A DNA stretch of 64,000 nucleotides from Pedobacter punctiformis (GTDB taxonomy: Bacteria > Bacteroidota > Bacteroidia > Sphingobacteriales > Sphingobacteriaceae). Below the pieces are notes generated by a model, which did no database searches, was not told the DNA's origin, and worked only from the letters and a program-made list of their open reading frames with translations. Shown here in pieces: positions 52,775 to 61,994 of this stretch. The stretch spans positions 372,001 through 436,000 of the forward strand of contig NZ_JAPWGM010000001.1 in assembly GCF_027213715.1 (NCBI RefSeq), in the 5' to 3' direction. A program made the translations under genes and the position numbers. Positions within the stretch are counted from its first letter, which is position 1; each line of letters begins with the position of its first letter.

Positions 52775-53584
52775 TTATACACGTGGGCCATTCATAGCCG
52801 AGAGCATGTTACCGTAAATTGCATTAAGTGATGACAAGTTTTTAGCTAATTTGTTCACCTCTTCTTTAAACTGTTTCGAATCTTCCATCGATTCGTTGAA
52901 GTTTTGCATGGTAAGAGACAAATTCTGGTAGAACTTGTTCATCGATTTTAAGTGTGCGCTTGAATCCTGTAATTCTAATTCATATACCGCATTTAACGCC
53001 GATAAGTTTTTAGCCAGGTTGTTTACCTGATCGTGATAAGCCTGAGAATCTACTTTACTCTCGCCCATTGCTCTTAAATTTTGAGTAGCACTATCAAAAG
53101 CAGCACTCAAATTATCAAATCCTGCAGATGCAGTTTTAACTTTACCGGTAAATTCATTAGTCGCAGTAGAAGCATCAGCAACATTAGAGATGGTTGCAAC
53201 CTTATCTCCAAATGTACGCAAGCCTGTTCCAAGACTTTCAATTAAATCTGGTCCTATTTTAGCATCCGAAAGCATTTTATCCAATGCAGCTGTATTAGAA
53301 GCGCTGGCCACTGCAGCAACTGGTCTTGCCGAAGCCGTAGGCAATTCGCCTTTAAAATCTTCTCTTAATTCAGGGTACACTCTTTCCCAGGCTGGTTCTG
53401 GCTCTGGAGGAAAGAAACCTGTTAAAAAGAATAAAATGGACTCTACACCAAGGCCAATACCGATCATATAATTACCTAAGATCCCGCCTATATGCAAAAT
53501 TTTAAATAATGCACCTATAATTACGATACTTGCTCCCCATGAAATCGCTACGTGTAACCAGCCTGGTTGTTTTTTTGCTGCCAT
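52775..53584 (-). CDS. gldL: Type IX secretion / gliding motor protein GldL (PorL)
   Basis: GldL is the inner-membrane partner of GldM. Two membrane helices near the N-terminus (HVAISWGASIVIIGALFKIL and GNYMIGIGLGVESILFFLTG) carry the key Glu E48, which matches E49 of F. johnsoniae and is required for proton-driven rotation. The remaining 200 residues are a cytosolic, mostly helical region with repeated text (NNLAKNLSALNAVYELELQD and VNKLAKNLSSLNAIYGNMLS). The length of 269 is normal. gldM lies 40 nt downstream. Confidence 0.97.
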   Translation of the reverse strand: MAAKKQPGWLHVAISWGASIVIIGALFKILHIGGILGNYMIGIGLGVESILFFLTGFFPPEPEPAWERVYPELREDFKGELPTASARPVAAVASASNTAALDKMLSDAKIGPDLIESLGTGLRTFGDKVATISNVADASTATNEFTGKVKTASAGFDNLSAAFDSATQNLRAMGESKVDSQAYHDQVNNLAKNLSALNAVYELELQDSSAHLKSMNKFYQNLSLTMQNFNESMEDSKQFKEEVNKLAKNLSSLNAIYGNMLSAMNGPRV

Positions 53585-53625
53585 AAAATTTTAATGTTTT
53601 TCTTTAGTTTTTAGTTTTGGTCTTT

Positions 53626-54954
53626 TTAGTTTCTCAGATCTGTTCCCGGGTATGAAGAAACGCATCTAAAGCCGATATATGATCTTTGCTGATCCTGATA
53701 TTCGTAAGTTGAAACCGCATTTTGAAGGAAATACCCTGTATCTTTCCAGGATCCGCCTTTTACAACTTTACGTTTCAAATATTTACTATCTTCTTTCCCT
53801 GCTACATAAGTAAAGTTAGGGTTCAAATCGTGTAATAAAGGACTTGCTGATTTGTTATATGCAGTAATTGTCCATTCAGAAACGTTTCCGGCCATGTTGT
53901 ATAAACCATAATCGTTAGGAAAATAAGATCTTACGCCAACGGTGTAAATACCACCATCGCTGGAGTAATCTCCACGCCCCGGTTTAAAGTTGGCTTGTAA
54001 ACAGCCTTTTGTATTTCTGATGTAAGGACCGCCCCATGGGTATTTTGTTTTAGTATTACCACCTCTTGCAGCATATTCAAATTCTGTTTCGGCAGGTAAT
54101 CTATAATCAGATCTTGAACCCGCAGGCATTTTTCTTGCTGTAGCAACTCCATCATAAAGTCGGGTACGCCAGTGAGAAAATGCTTTTGCCTGTTCCCAGC
54201 TTACGCCAACCACAGGGTAATCATCATAAGAAGGGTGATTGTAGTAGCCACGAACCATTGGATCGTTTTGCGAGTACGAATAATCGGTTTTCCAAACCAT
54301 TGTATCCGGATAAATCGCAACAACATACCTGTCAATATAATCCTGACGCTTGCTGTTTGGATCTTTATGGCCAATAGCCGCTTTATCCATATTTAACTCA
54401 GCATAAGCATATTCGAATTTACGAACGTCAAATTCTTTTCTTCCCGGTAAGGCATCTAAACCAGAATAATACATGCCATCTAACTGGCTTGCCTGTGCTC
54501 CAGCAGTTGTGCCTCTGCCGCTATTGCGCCAAATGTTAGCCCCATTTACACCAACTTTTTTCCAGTCAATATATTTATCACCACCCAAACCTGCCGCCGC
54601 ACCGTTTCTTGGGGCAACCGTAAACTGAGCAGGCATTCCCATCATGGTTACAGCGATAGAATCGCGTACCCAGTTGGTAAATTGACGATATTCAGCATTG
54701 GAAATTTCGGTTTGATCCATGAAAAACGCACTGATCGTCGTCACTCTGCTGGGTCCGTTCTGAGAAAATGTAATGTCTTCATCAGATCCACCTAATGGAG
54801 TATGACCCGGTGGAACATAAACCATTCCTAAAGGGATCCTGTTGTTTTTAAATTTTCGGTTATAGGCACCTACTAACTCGCCTTGACCACCATGGCCACA
54901 ACTTGCCAGCAATACACTTACAGCCACAATAGCCAGAAGGTAAATTTTCTTCAT
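53626..54954 (-). CDS. gldK: Type IX secretion / gliding lipoprotein GldK (PorK)
   Basis: GldK/PorK is the outer-membrane lipoprotein that forms the ring with GldN. From the chosen Met the signal (MKKIYLLAIVAVSVLLASC) has a lipobox with C19; the ATG eight codons upstream would add a Cys- and His-bearing prefix. A formylglycine-generating-enzyme (sulfatase-modifying) fold follows: IPLGMVYVPPGHTPLGGSD, FFMDQTEISNAEYRQFTNWV, YPVVGVSWEQAKAFSHWRTR, YRLPAETEFEYAARGG, and WTITAYN with SYIGFRCVSSYPG at the end. It lacks an obvious enzymatic role. It is the first gene of gldKLMN. Confidence 0.96.
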   Translation of the reverse strand: MKKIYLLAIVAVSVLLASCGHGGQGELVGAYNRKFKNNRIPLGMVYVPPGHTPLGGSDEDITFSQNGPSRVTTISAFFMDQTEISNAEYRQFTNWVRDSIAVTMMGMPAQFTVAPRNGAAAGLGGDKYIDWKKVGVNGANIWRNSGRGTTAGAQASQLDGMYYSGLDALPGRKEFDVRKFEYAYAELNMDKAAIGHKDPNSKRQDYIDRYVVAIYPDTMVWKTDYSYSQNDPMVRGYYNHPSYDDYPVVGVSWEQAKAFSHWRTRLYDGVATARKMPAGSRSDYRLPAETEFEYAARGGNTKTKYPWGGPYIRNTKGCLQANFKPGRGDYSSDGGIYTVGVRSYFPNDYGLYNMAGNVSEWTITAYNKSASPLLHDLNPNFTYVAGKEDSKYLKRKVVKGGSWKDTGYFLQNAVSTYEYQDQQRSYIGFRCVSSYPGTDLRN

Positions 54955-55024
54955 ATTTTTATAATGTGTAAAACACAATTAGGATCATTTTTATCAAAAA
55001 TCACTGAAATTATCAACAAAAGCA

Positions 55025-55078
55025 AATATTTTATTTTAAAATCGCCACTAAAAGGAAATAATATTTTATTTTAAAATC
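55025..55078. repeat. Two exact 19-nt direct repeats upstream of gldK
   Basis: AATATTTTATTTTAAAATC occurs at 55025-55043 and 55060-55078, start to start 35 nt apart. Both lie in the spacer before gldK and after hemD. They could be paired binding sites for a regulator of the gldKLMN unit, or a simple AT-rich duplication. Confidence 0.55.
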
Positions 55079-55176
55079 CTAATCTCCCATTATTTTCGTT
55101 ACAATATTCCGTGACCATCTAATAACTTTAAAATTACGAATTTATTGCACGACCCCTAAAATAAAATGTTACCGTA

Positions 55177-55947
55177 TTATTTGTTCGATACTTTAATGTA
55201 ATTCTCGATTGCCATTGTCATTGAAGGAACTCCGGGAGTTGGTGCTGCGATATCAACAATTAAGCCCATATCAGTAGCCGCTTTGCTTGTATTGCTACCA
55301 AATGCTGCAATACGGGTATTATTTTGTTTGAAATCCGGGAAATTCTTAAATAACGACTGGATACTTGACGGGCTAAAAAATGCAATCACATCGTAGAAAA
55401 CTTCAGCAAGATCAGATAAGTCACTAACCACTGTTCTGAATAAAACTGCCGGTGTGAAATTATAGCCACTTTTTTCAAGGAAATTCATAGTATCCTCAGT
55501 CGCTACATCCGAACAAGGGTAGAGAAACTTCTCATTGGCGTGTTTTTTCAACACTTCTGCTAAATCAGCAGCAGTTTGTTTTCCGAAGAAGATTTTACGC
55601 TTACGGTATTGAATGTATTTTTGAAGATATAAAGCAATGGTTTCTGACAAGCAAAAATACTTTAAATCTACGGGTACATCATACCTCATTTCTTCACAAA
55701 TCCGGAAGAAGTGATCAGCTGCATTACGGCTCGTAAAAATTACGGCTGTAAAATCGGCAAGGTTAATTTTATCTTTTCTAAAATCCCTTGCAGGTACGCC
55801 CTCTACATGAATGAAAGACCGGAAATCAACTTTAAGGTTGTGTTTCTTAGCCAAATCAAAGTAAGGAGATTTTTCTGTTTCAGGTTTCGGTAAAGTAACC
55901 AAGATACTTTTTACTTTACGAATTCTAGCGTCATTTTTTTCTTGCAT
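55177..55947 (-). CDS. hemD: Uroporphyrinogen-III synthase family protein
   Basis: HemD closes hydroxymethylbilane to uroporphyrinogen III in heme and siroheme synthesis. The 256-residue sequence has the two-domain HemD pattern: SILVTLPKPETEKSPYFDLA at the start, TAVIFTSRNAADHFFRI, YFCLSETIALYLQKYI, then DVIAFFSPSSIQSLFKNFPD and RIAAFGSNTSKAATDMGL. HemD sequences diverge strongly, so confidence rests on these landmarks. The DUF4271 gene lies upstream on the same strand with a 13-nt gap, a known Bacteroidota pairing. gldK lies downstream. Confidence 0.85.
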   Translation of the reverse strand: MQEKNDARIRKVKSILVTLPKPETEKSPYFDLAKKHNLKVDFRSFIHVEGVPARDFRKDKINLADFTAVIFTSRNAADHFFRICEEMRYDVPVDLKYFCLSETIALYLQKYIQYRKRKIFFGKQTAADLAEVLKKHANEKFLYPCSDVATEDTMNFLEKSGYNFTPAVLFRTVVSDLSDLAEVFYDVIAFFSPSSIQSLFKNFPDFKQNNTRIAAFGSNTSKAATDMGLIVDIAAPTPGVPSMTMAIENYIKVSNK

Positions 55948-55960
55948 TTCCTTTTTCCTG

Positions 55961-56938
55961 CTACAATCCTATTGTTTTAATTAGTATTAAAATAGGACAT
56001 ATTTCGAGGCCGCAAAAGTACAAAATTAAATGCATTCTAGAAAACTTATTATTAGAAAGTATGGTTATACCCGCCCTTAGTAATTGAAACGCAAATATTA
56101 TGCCTAACAATAAGAAAGCCAGCACAATATATACAACGCCATATTTTAACGGAGAAAGCGCAAAAGCAACCACCAGAGGAATAAATAACAAGGATGCATT
56201 AAAATAACTTAAATATAATATGGAGATGTATTCTCCTACCGGTTTTTGAACATTAAACAAATAACCCAGGAACCTTAAAATAATAAGTTTCAATGCGTAA
56301 AAAACAATAATGGTAATGGAAATGGTAAAGAAAAACTTAAACCCCTGCTGCACCTGATACATATCGTAATACTGGGCAACAAGAAAGAAAAACATGCCCA
56401 AAATAAAACCGAACTGAATAAAAAGCAACAGAAAGGGCCACGAACTAAAAAGATTATCTTCTTTATTGATGTTATTTAAAACCCGGTTACTAAAAAAGGA
56501 TTGAACTATTGCGGATAATTGTTTTGAAAAGGCCGTTTTAAGAATCGCAAACACCAGTAACATGATAAAAATAAAGCCCAGCAACCACACATTTCCCTTT
56601 GGAATTGCATGCCCAAGCTGATAAGGATTAACCTTCTTTTTTAGGTGCTGATATTTTTTTTGCCAGGCCAGCAAATCAAGCGAAGGGAATAAATATTCTT
56701 TCTGAACACTATCCAGCAAAGCATTTTTATTAATAGCGGTCTCTGGTAAAACCCAGGTATGCCTGATGATGGAATCCGTAACAAACTTTTGTCTGGCAAG
56801 CTGGGCAGAATCTAGTCTGTAACGCCTGTATTGATATTTTTTTACAACAACACTATCCGAAACAGCAGGAATTTGTTGCCCTTCAGCAAAATTTGCACTC
56901 AGTAAAAAAGCAAATAAGATGAAAATAAATCTGGGCAT
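55961..56938 (-). CDS. DUF4271 membrane protein
   Basis: The 325-residue protein has a signal peptide (FIFILFAFLLSANFAEGQ), a periplasmic stretch of about 100 residues with basic clusters (YQYRRYRLDSAQLARQKF, WQKKYQHLKKKVNPYQLGHA), and about six membrane helices (VWLLGFIFIMLLVFAILKTA, FLLLFIQFGFILGMFFFLVA, ITIIVFYALKLIILRFLGYL). This matches DUF4271, which in Bacteroidota lies immediately before hemD. The pairing suggests a shared transcript; the biochemical role is unknown. Confidence 0.88.
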   Translation of the reverse strand: MPRFIFILFAFLLSANFAEGQQIPAVSDSVVVKKYQYRRYRLDSAQLARQKFVTDSIIRHTWVLPETAINKNALLDSVQKEYLFPSLDLLAWQKKYQHLKKKVNPYQLGHAIPKGNVWLLGFIFIMLLVFAILKTAFSKQLSAIVQSFFSNRVLNNINKEDNLFSSWPFLLLFIQFGFILGMFFFLVAQYYDMYQVQQGFKFFFTISITIIVFYALKLIILRFLGYLFNVQKPVGEYISILYLSYFNASLLFIPLVVAFALSPLKYGVVYIVLAFLLLGIIFAFQLLRAGITILSNNKFSRMHLILYFCGLEICPILILIKTIGL

Positions 56939-57040
56939 TTCTGCAATTTAAAATTAAGGAGCAAAAGTACTTGAATATTTATGGTTTACACAAAAAATAA
57001 ATCCATTTAAATTGAAATCCACACCTTCAGGTTTTATAAC

Positions 57041-57056
57041 GAGCGATGCATCGCTC
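57041..57056. promoter_or_regulatory. 16-nt perfect palindrome before the S41 peptidase gene
   Basis: GAGCGATGCATCGCTC is a complete palindrome, 118 nt before the ATG and divergent from the DUF4271 gene. It is too short-looped for a stable hairpin and lacks a T-run, so an operator-like site is more plausible than a terminator. Confidence 0.35.
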
Positions 57057-57174
57057 AAACAGTTTTAAATAAATCTGCAACATCAAGTTTTTATATTACA
57101 ACCTATTCCGTTAAAAAAGGTTAAATAAAGTTGCTCTTTTTATTTTCAGCTAAAATTCTAATTAAATTGTCAGG

Positions 57175-59415
57175 ATGAAAGCCTTAAAATTTAAATTATT
57201 CCTCGCTCTACTGCTTGCAGCATCAATAGCCAATGCCCAAAATAGATTTAACGGAAACTTTGAAAGCATCGACGACAAAGGTAATCCAACTGGCTGGGAC
57301 CTAACCTACAACAATCAGAATAAATATGAGATAAAGTTAGATAGCAGCATTAAAAAACAGGGTAAGTACTCGGTTTCAATTACTTCAAACACTAATACTT
57401 CCAGTGCAGCGATTAGGTTTCCGATTAACAAAACATTCATTGGTAAATCGATTATTCTTATCGGAAATATTAAAACTGAAAATGTTCAGGCTGGCTTTGC
57501 TGGTCTTTGGCTAAGAACTGAAAGTGCAGATGGGCGGGAACTTGCCTTTGAAACCATGGAAACCCAAAAGCTAGAAGGCACACATGACTGGAATGAATAT
57601 ATGATAAGGGCACCCTATAATGATGATGAGGCTGTAAAAATAACAGTAGGCGCTATGTTGGCTGGCAAAGGAAAGATTTGGGCCGATAGTTTGCGGATTT
57701 ATATAAATGAGGAATCAATTGAAGTAGCGCCCACCAGGCAGGCTTCCGTTTATAACGCAACGAAAGACCTGGCCTTTGAAAACGGATCGGGAATAGATAC
57801 CATTATTCCAAATACCCAAAACATCAAATATCTGACTCTTTTAGGAGAAACCTGGGGCTTTTTAAAATATTACCACCCCGCAATAGCAAAAGGAGCGTAC
57901 AATTGGGATGCTGAACTTTTTAGAATACTGCCGGCTATATTAAAGGTAAAAAGTGACCGGGAATTTTCTAACACCATTGAAAAATGGGTAAGCATTTTGG
58001 GACCTGTTCCAGCATGTAAAGACTGTAAAAAAATACCAATTAATAAAGTTATAGCCGTTAAACCGGATTATGGAGACTTATTTACAAATACAGTTTTTAC
58101 TCCGAGTGTAAAACTGAAATTAAACTTTATTCTATCCAACAGCAATAACAAAACGCATTATTACATAAGTAAGGCAGCGTCTTCCAATCCATCATTTGAC
58201 CATGAAAGGTTATATCCTAAAATGAAGTATCCTGATGCCGGGCATAGATTACTGTCATTATATCGCTACTGGAGCATTATTCAATATTTTTCGCCCAACA
58301 GGGAATTGATTACAGAAAACTGGAACACCGCATTACCTGCATTTATTCCACAATTACTCACCGTAGCCAATCAAAATGAGTACGTAATGACGATGGTTAA
58401 ACTGATTAGCGCCACACATGATACTCATACCTTTATCAGTAGTAAAGTTTACGATGATTATCTAGGCAAATTCAGGCTTCCTTTTCAAGCTAAATTTATA
58501 GAAGATAAACTCGTGGTAACCGCTTATTATAAAGATACTTTAGAGGTCAAAAATAATCTAAAAATCGGGGATGTAATTGCCTCCATTGATGGAACTGATG
58601 TTGATGTACTCATAAAAAAGTATCTTCCTTTTACACCAGCCTCAAACTATCCCACCGTATTACGAGATATGCCAAAAAAATACCTGCTGAGGAGTAATAA
58701 TCCAACATTTAAAGTTGGCGTAATCAGAAATGGCAATGCTATTTCTATCAATCAGCAGGCCCCCGAAGAAAAAAACCTTAACACTACTTATGACTGGGAT
58801 CCCGATCCGAAAGCACCAGGTTATAAATTAATAAACGATCAGATCGGTTACATTTTCTGTAAAAAATATAAGGTGAAAGATCTTGACAGCATCAGAAATG
58901 CGTTTAAAAATACAAAGGGCATAATTGTAGATATGCGCAATTATCCATCTGATGAAATGGAACAATCGCTAAGCACTTACTTTAAATCTGACTCTTCTAA
59001 TTTTGTTAAATTCACAAATGGCTCCATACTCAAACCCGGAACGTTTACTTATTCCGAACCTGTAAAAAGCGGCACTAAAAGAAGCGATAATTATAAAGGT
59101 AAGATTGTGGTAATCGTTAACGAAGCAACCCAGAGCAATGCAGAATTTGTGACCATGGCTATTCAAAGTGCAAAAAATGTAACAGTAATTGGGAGCACAA
59201 CTGCAGGCGCAGACGGAAATATATCGGCTATTCCTCTACCCGGCAATTTTACGACGTGGGTATCCGGAATCGGAGTTTATTATCCTGATGGCACCAATGC
59301 ACAACGCAAAGGTGTAAAAATTGATCATTTGGTTAAACCTACAATAGAAGGCATAAAAAAAGGAATCGATGAGCCGCTCGAAAAAGCAAAAGAAATAATC
59401 AGGGGTAGTTATTAG
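57175..59415 (+). CDS. Secreted S41 family peptidase with N-terminal carbohydrate-binding-like domain
   Basis: The 746-residue protein has a signal peptide (LKFKLFLALLLAASIANA before QN). Residues about 25-185 look like a jelly-roll module (RFNGNFESIDDKGNPTGWDL). Helical text (ETWGFLKYYHPAIAKGAYNW) and YRYWSIIQYFSPNRELITEN follow, then a PDZ-like part (LKIGDVIASIDGTDVDVLIK). The S41 core has IVDMRNYPSDEMEQSL, the catalytic S654 in VNEATQSNAEFVTMAIQSA, and IGSTTAGADGNISAIPL. Such enzymes cut at C-terminal tails of envelope proteins. It stands alone with no clear operon partner. Confidence 0.9.
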   Translation: MKALKFKLFLALLLAASIANAQNRFNGNFESIDDKGNPTGWDLTYNNQNKYEIKLDSSIKKQGKYSVSITSNTNTSSAAIRFPINKTFIGKSIILIGNIKTENVQAGFAGLWLRTESADGRELAFETMETQKLEGTHDWNEYMIRAPYNDDEAVKITVGAMLAGKGKIWADSLRIYINEESIEVAPTRQASVYNATKDLAFENGSGIDTIIPNTQNIKYLTLLGETWGFLKYYHPAIAKGAYNWDAELFRILPAILKVKSDREFSNTIEKWVSILGPVPACKDCKKIPINKVIAVKPDYGDLFTNTVFTPSVKLKLNFILSNSNNKTHYYISKAASSNPSFDHERLYPKMKYPDAGHRLLSLYRYWSIIQYFSPNRELITENWNTALPAFIPQLLTVANQNEYVMTMVKLISATHDTHTFISSKVYDDYLGKFRLPFQAKFIEDKLVVTAYYKDTLEVKNNLKIGDVIASIDGTDVDVLIKKYLPFTPASNYPTVLRDMPKKYLLRSNNPTFKVGVIRNGNAISINQQAPEEKNLNTTYDWDPDPKAPGYKLINDQIGYIFCKKYKVKDLDSIRNAFKNTKGIIVDMRNYPSDEMEQSLSTYFKSDSSNFVKFTNGSILKPGTFTYSEPVKSGTKRSDNYKGKIVVIVNEATQSNAEFVTMAIQSAKNVTVIGSTTAGADGNISAIPLPGNFTTWVSGIGVYYPDGTNAQRKGVKIDHLVKPTIEGIKKGIDEPLEKAKEIIRGSY

Positions 59416-59515
59416 TTTATATGTTTAGGAGAATAGGCAACCTGGAGTAAAGAAGCATTTTTCTTCAAAACATTCTTAAAAATGCCTTGTTTAAAATAAA
59501 ACAACCTAAGAACAA

Positions 59516-59857
59516 ATGACAACATTAAACGAACACAATGCTAAAGTAGTTGTATTAGATTTTTTAAATGCACTAAATACGGAGAATTTCGATCTGGCAA
59601 AAGAACAGCTTGATGAGAACATGACTTTTAAAGGTGTAATGGGTGAACGAACTGGTGCCGATAATTACATTAACGACATGAAGAAAATGAAGTTTAAATA
59701 CAACATTCAAAAGCTTTTTGCAGATGATCATGAGGTATCGGTTTTCTTCGACATTAACATGGGCGAAAAAACAATTTTTTCATCAGGTTGGTACACTTTG
59801 GAAAACGAAAAAATCAAGTCCATAAAAGTTTTATTTGATCCGAGGCCCTTGCTTTAA
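59516..59857 (+). CDS. NTF2-like / SnoaL-like protein
   Basis: The 113-residue soluble protein has the NTF2-like cone pattern: an opening helix (NAKVVVLDFLNALNTENFDL), a strand-rich middle (DENMTFKGVMGERTGADNYI), the FKYNIQKLFADDHEVSVFFD segment, and an ending RPLL after KSIKVLFDP. Members bind small ligands or act as isomerases or hydrolases; no catalytic residue set is clear here. It lies 100 nt after the S41 gene and 91 nt before hemW. Confidence 0.8.
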   Translation: MTTLNEHNAKVVVLDFLNALNTENFDLAKEQLDENMTFKGVMGERTGADNYINDMKKMKFKYNIQKLFADDHEVSVFFDINMGEKTIFSSGWYTLENEKIKSIKVLFDPRPLL

Positions 59858-59915
59858 ACAATGAGTTATTTCATGGATAGGTAAAATCAATCCGGATTGA
59901 AACATATTCTCAACA

Positions 59916-59943
59916 TTGTATACAAGATTATCACCTATCTTTG
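59916..59943 (+). promoter_or_regulatory. Promoter of hemW
   Basis: TTG (59916-59918), 17 nt, then the exact TATCTTTG box (59936-59943). The box ends 5 nt before the ATG, so transcription would start at or near the start codon. Confidence 0.6.
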
Positions 59944-59948
59944 TCAGA

Positions 59949-61082
59949 ATGTCTGGCATCTATATTCATATTCCCTTCTGTAAAAAAGCTTGTCACTATT
60001 GCGATTTTCATTTTAGCACTTCGTTAAAATACGCAGATGAAATGGTCGAAAGCCTTTGCAAAGAAATTAAGCTAAAAAAAGACCGGATTAAAGATCAGGT
60101 TGGCAGCATTTATCTTGGTGGCGGTACACCTTCTATCCTGTCAGAAGCTGGTTTACAAAAAATATTTGATGCCATAAACCAAACCTTTTCAGTTAGTGCT
60201 GGTGCAGAAATTACCATTGAAACCAATCCTGACGACCTAACGGCGCAAAAACTGAAGGAGCTTAAACAGCTTCCCGTAAATCGCTTTAGCGTAGGAATCC
60301 AATCCTTTTTCAATGAAGATTTAATCTGGATGAACAGGGCACACAATGCTTTGGAAGCCGAGGATTGTATAAAAAGAAGTCAGGATGCAGGCTTTGAAAA
60401 CCTCACGCTTGATTTAATTTATGGTTATCCTTTGTTAACAGATGCCAAATGGCTTAGCAATATTGAGAAGGCAATAGATTTACAAGTTCCACACATTTCG
60501 GCCTATGCCTTAACAGTTGAGCCCAGAACAGCGCTTGCACATGCTATAAAGAGCAAAAAACAAGTGCCGGTAAGTGATAATCAAAGTGCGGCACAATTTG
60601 TAATTTTAATGGAAAAACTACAAGCAGCTGGTTTTGAACACTATGAAATCTCAAACTTCGCAAAGCCCGGTTGTTATGCCATACACAATACCAATTATTG
60701 GAAAGGCATAGATTATATAGGTATTGGCCCATCGGCGCATGGTTTTGATGGTTATAACAGGTACATGAATCCCGCTAACAACGCACTTTACACCGAAACT
60801 TTAACCGGGAATAAATTGCCTGAAATTGTGGAAGAATTAAGCCTGAACGATCGCTTTAATGAATACGTTATGACTTCTTTGCGCACGATGTGGGGCGTAA
60901 ATCTTGAAAAAATAAAAACTGATTTCGGAAAAGATTTCCTGGAGGAGACTTTATATAACTTAAAAGGTTTCGAAGATAAAGATTGGTTAATTAAAAAAGA
61001 GGGAATCCTTACTTTAAGCAAGGAAGGAAAATTATTTGCAGATCACATTGCATCAGAATTATTTATAATAGGTAACGACTAA
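59949..61082 (+). CDS. hemW: Radical SAM heme chaperone HemW
   Basis: HemW inserts heme into target proteins and contains an S-adenosylmethionine-bound iron-sulfur cluster. I start at MSGIYIHIPFCKKACHYCDF, with the cluster cysteines C11, C15 and C18 in C-x3-C-x2-C. The next position is Phe (F20), not the fourth Cys of coproporphyrinogen dehydrogenase HemN, which supports HemW. Downstream are SIYLGGGTPSILSEAGLQKI, ITIETNPDDLT, FSVGIQSFFNEDLIWMNRAH, LTLDLIYGYPLLT and the C-terminal GVNLEKIKTDFGKDF. An upstream Met (59916) would sit in the promoter. Confidence 0.95.
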   Translation: MSGIYIHIPFCKKACHYCDFHFSTSLKYADEMVESLCKEIKLKKDRIKDQVGSIYLGGGTPSILSEAGLQKIFDAINQTFSVSAGAEITIETNPDDLTAQKLKELKQLPVNRFSVGIQSFFNEDLIWMNRAHNALEAEDCIKRSQDAGFENLTLDLIYGYPLLTDAKWLSNIEKAIDLQVPHISAYALTVEPRTALAHAIKSKKQVPVSDNQSAAQFVILMEKLQAAGFEHYEISNFAKPGCYAIHNTNYWKGIDYIGIGPSAHGFDGYNRYMNPANNALYTETLTGNKLPEIVEELSLNDRFNEYVMTSLRTMWGVNLEKIKTDFGKDFLEETLYNLKGFEDKDWLIKKEGILTLSKEGKLFADHIASELFIIGND

Positions 61083-61133
61083 ATTGAGTTTGAATAATTA
61101 AGCAGTTATTTAAATTCTATAATTTTTAAAAAT

Positions 61134-61916
61134 ATGTCAAAAATTGTATGGATTACCGGCGCATCTTCCGGAATTGGCGAGGCACTGGTTTACAAATATT
61201 TTAAAGCAGGTGATAAATTAATTATTTCTGCACGCAACCGGGATGAACTATTCAGGGTAAAAAGCAACTGCCAGAATTCTTTTAATGTTCATGTATTGCC
61301 ATTCGATTTAAACGAAACGGAAACCCTAAGCGAAAAGGCAGAAGCGGCCATTCGTATTTTCGGTAAAATCGATTTATTAATTAATAGCGGCGGAGTAAGT
61401 CAGCGGTCTTTAGCTTTAGAAACCAACTTGCAAACCGAGCAAAAAATTATGAATACCAATTTTTGGGGGACTGTAATTTTAAGCAAAGCCGTTTTACCTG
61501 TAATGATTGCCAATGGTGGCGGACAAATTGTTTGCATAAGCAGTTTGGTTGGCAAATTTGGCACTAAATTCCGCTCTGCTTATTCGGCTTCCAAACATGC
61601 TTTGCATGGGTATTTTGATTCGTTAAGATCAGAAGTTTATGATCAAAATATAAACATTACCATTGTTTGTCCGGGATTTATAAAAACACAGGTTTCAGTA
61701 AATGCCTTAACAGGAACCGGAAAAAACCAAGGAACCATGGACGATGCTCAAAACAATGGAATGAGTGCCGAAGCCTGCGCAACAGAAATTGTTACAGCTA
61801 TAAAAAACAAAAAAGAAGAAGTTTACATTGGTGGTCAGGAAACCAAAGCGGTATTATTAAAACGTTTCTTCCCAAAAATTTTCTCTAAAAAGGTAAGAAA
61901 AGCTAAAGTGGTTTAA
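61134..61916 (+). CDS. Short-chain dehydrogenase/reductase family oxidoreductase
   Basis: The 260-residue NAD(P)-binding protein has the classical SDR motifs: the cofactor loop ITGASSGIGEALVYKYF, the segment LLINSGGVSQRSL (NAG-like), catalytic Ser near CISSLVGKFGTKF, and the Y-x3-K site SAYSASKHALHG. The end (FSKKVRKAKVV) is basic, and a substrate region (NALTGTGKNQGTMDD) follows the active site. It resembles the DltE/YqjQ-like group of membrane-associated SDRs. The substrate is unknown. It lies 51 nt after hemW. Confidence 0.9.
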   Translation: MSKIVWITGASSGIGEALVYKYFKAGDKLIISARNRDELFRVKSNCQNSFNVHVLPFDLNETETLSEKAEAAIRIFGKIDLLINSGGVSQRSLALETNLQTEQKIMNTNFWGTVILSKAVLPVMIANGGGQIVCISSLVGKFGTKFRSAYSASKHALHGYFDSLRSEVYDQNINITIVCPGFIKTQVSVNALTGTGKNQGTMDDAQNNGMSAEACATEIVTAIKNKKEEVYIGGQETKAVLLKRFFPKIFSKKVRKAKVV

Positions 61917-61936
61917 TCCAAAATTTAAATCGCGGT

Positions 61937-61994
61937 AAAAACCGGATTAAGTAAACCGTATTGAAGCGGCATCCCCCGGTTTTTCATCGGGGAT
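61937..61994 (+). other. Structured spacer with competing inverted repeats
   Basis: AAAAACCGG (61937-61945) is the exact reverse complement of CCGGTTTTT (61976-61984). An alternative stem, ATCCCC (61971-61976) with GGGGAT (61989-61994), overlaps it. The two cannot form together. The 269-nt spacer has no other clear content, and I cannot tell whether this is a repeat, a terminator or a regulatory RNA. Confidence 0.35.

Noticed and set aside
54172..54396. Short frames on the plus strand inside gldK
   Set aside because: They are antisense shadows of a strongly conserved gene with no start signal.
59949..61082. Coproporphyrinogen dehydrogenase HemN
   Set aside because: The fourth cysteine after the CxxxCxxC motif is replaced by Phe and the length fits HemW.
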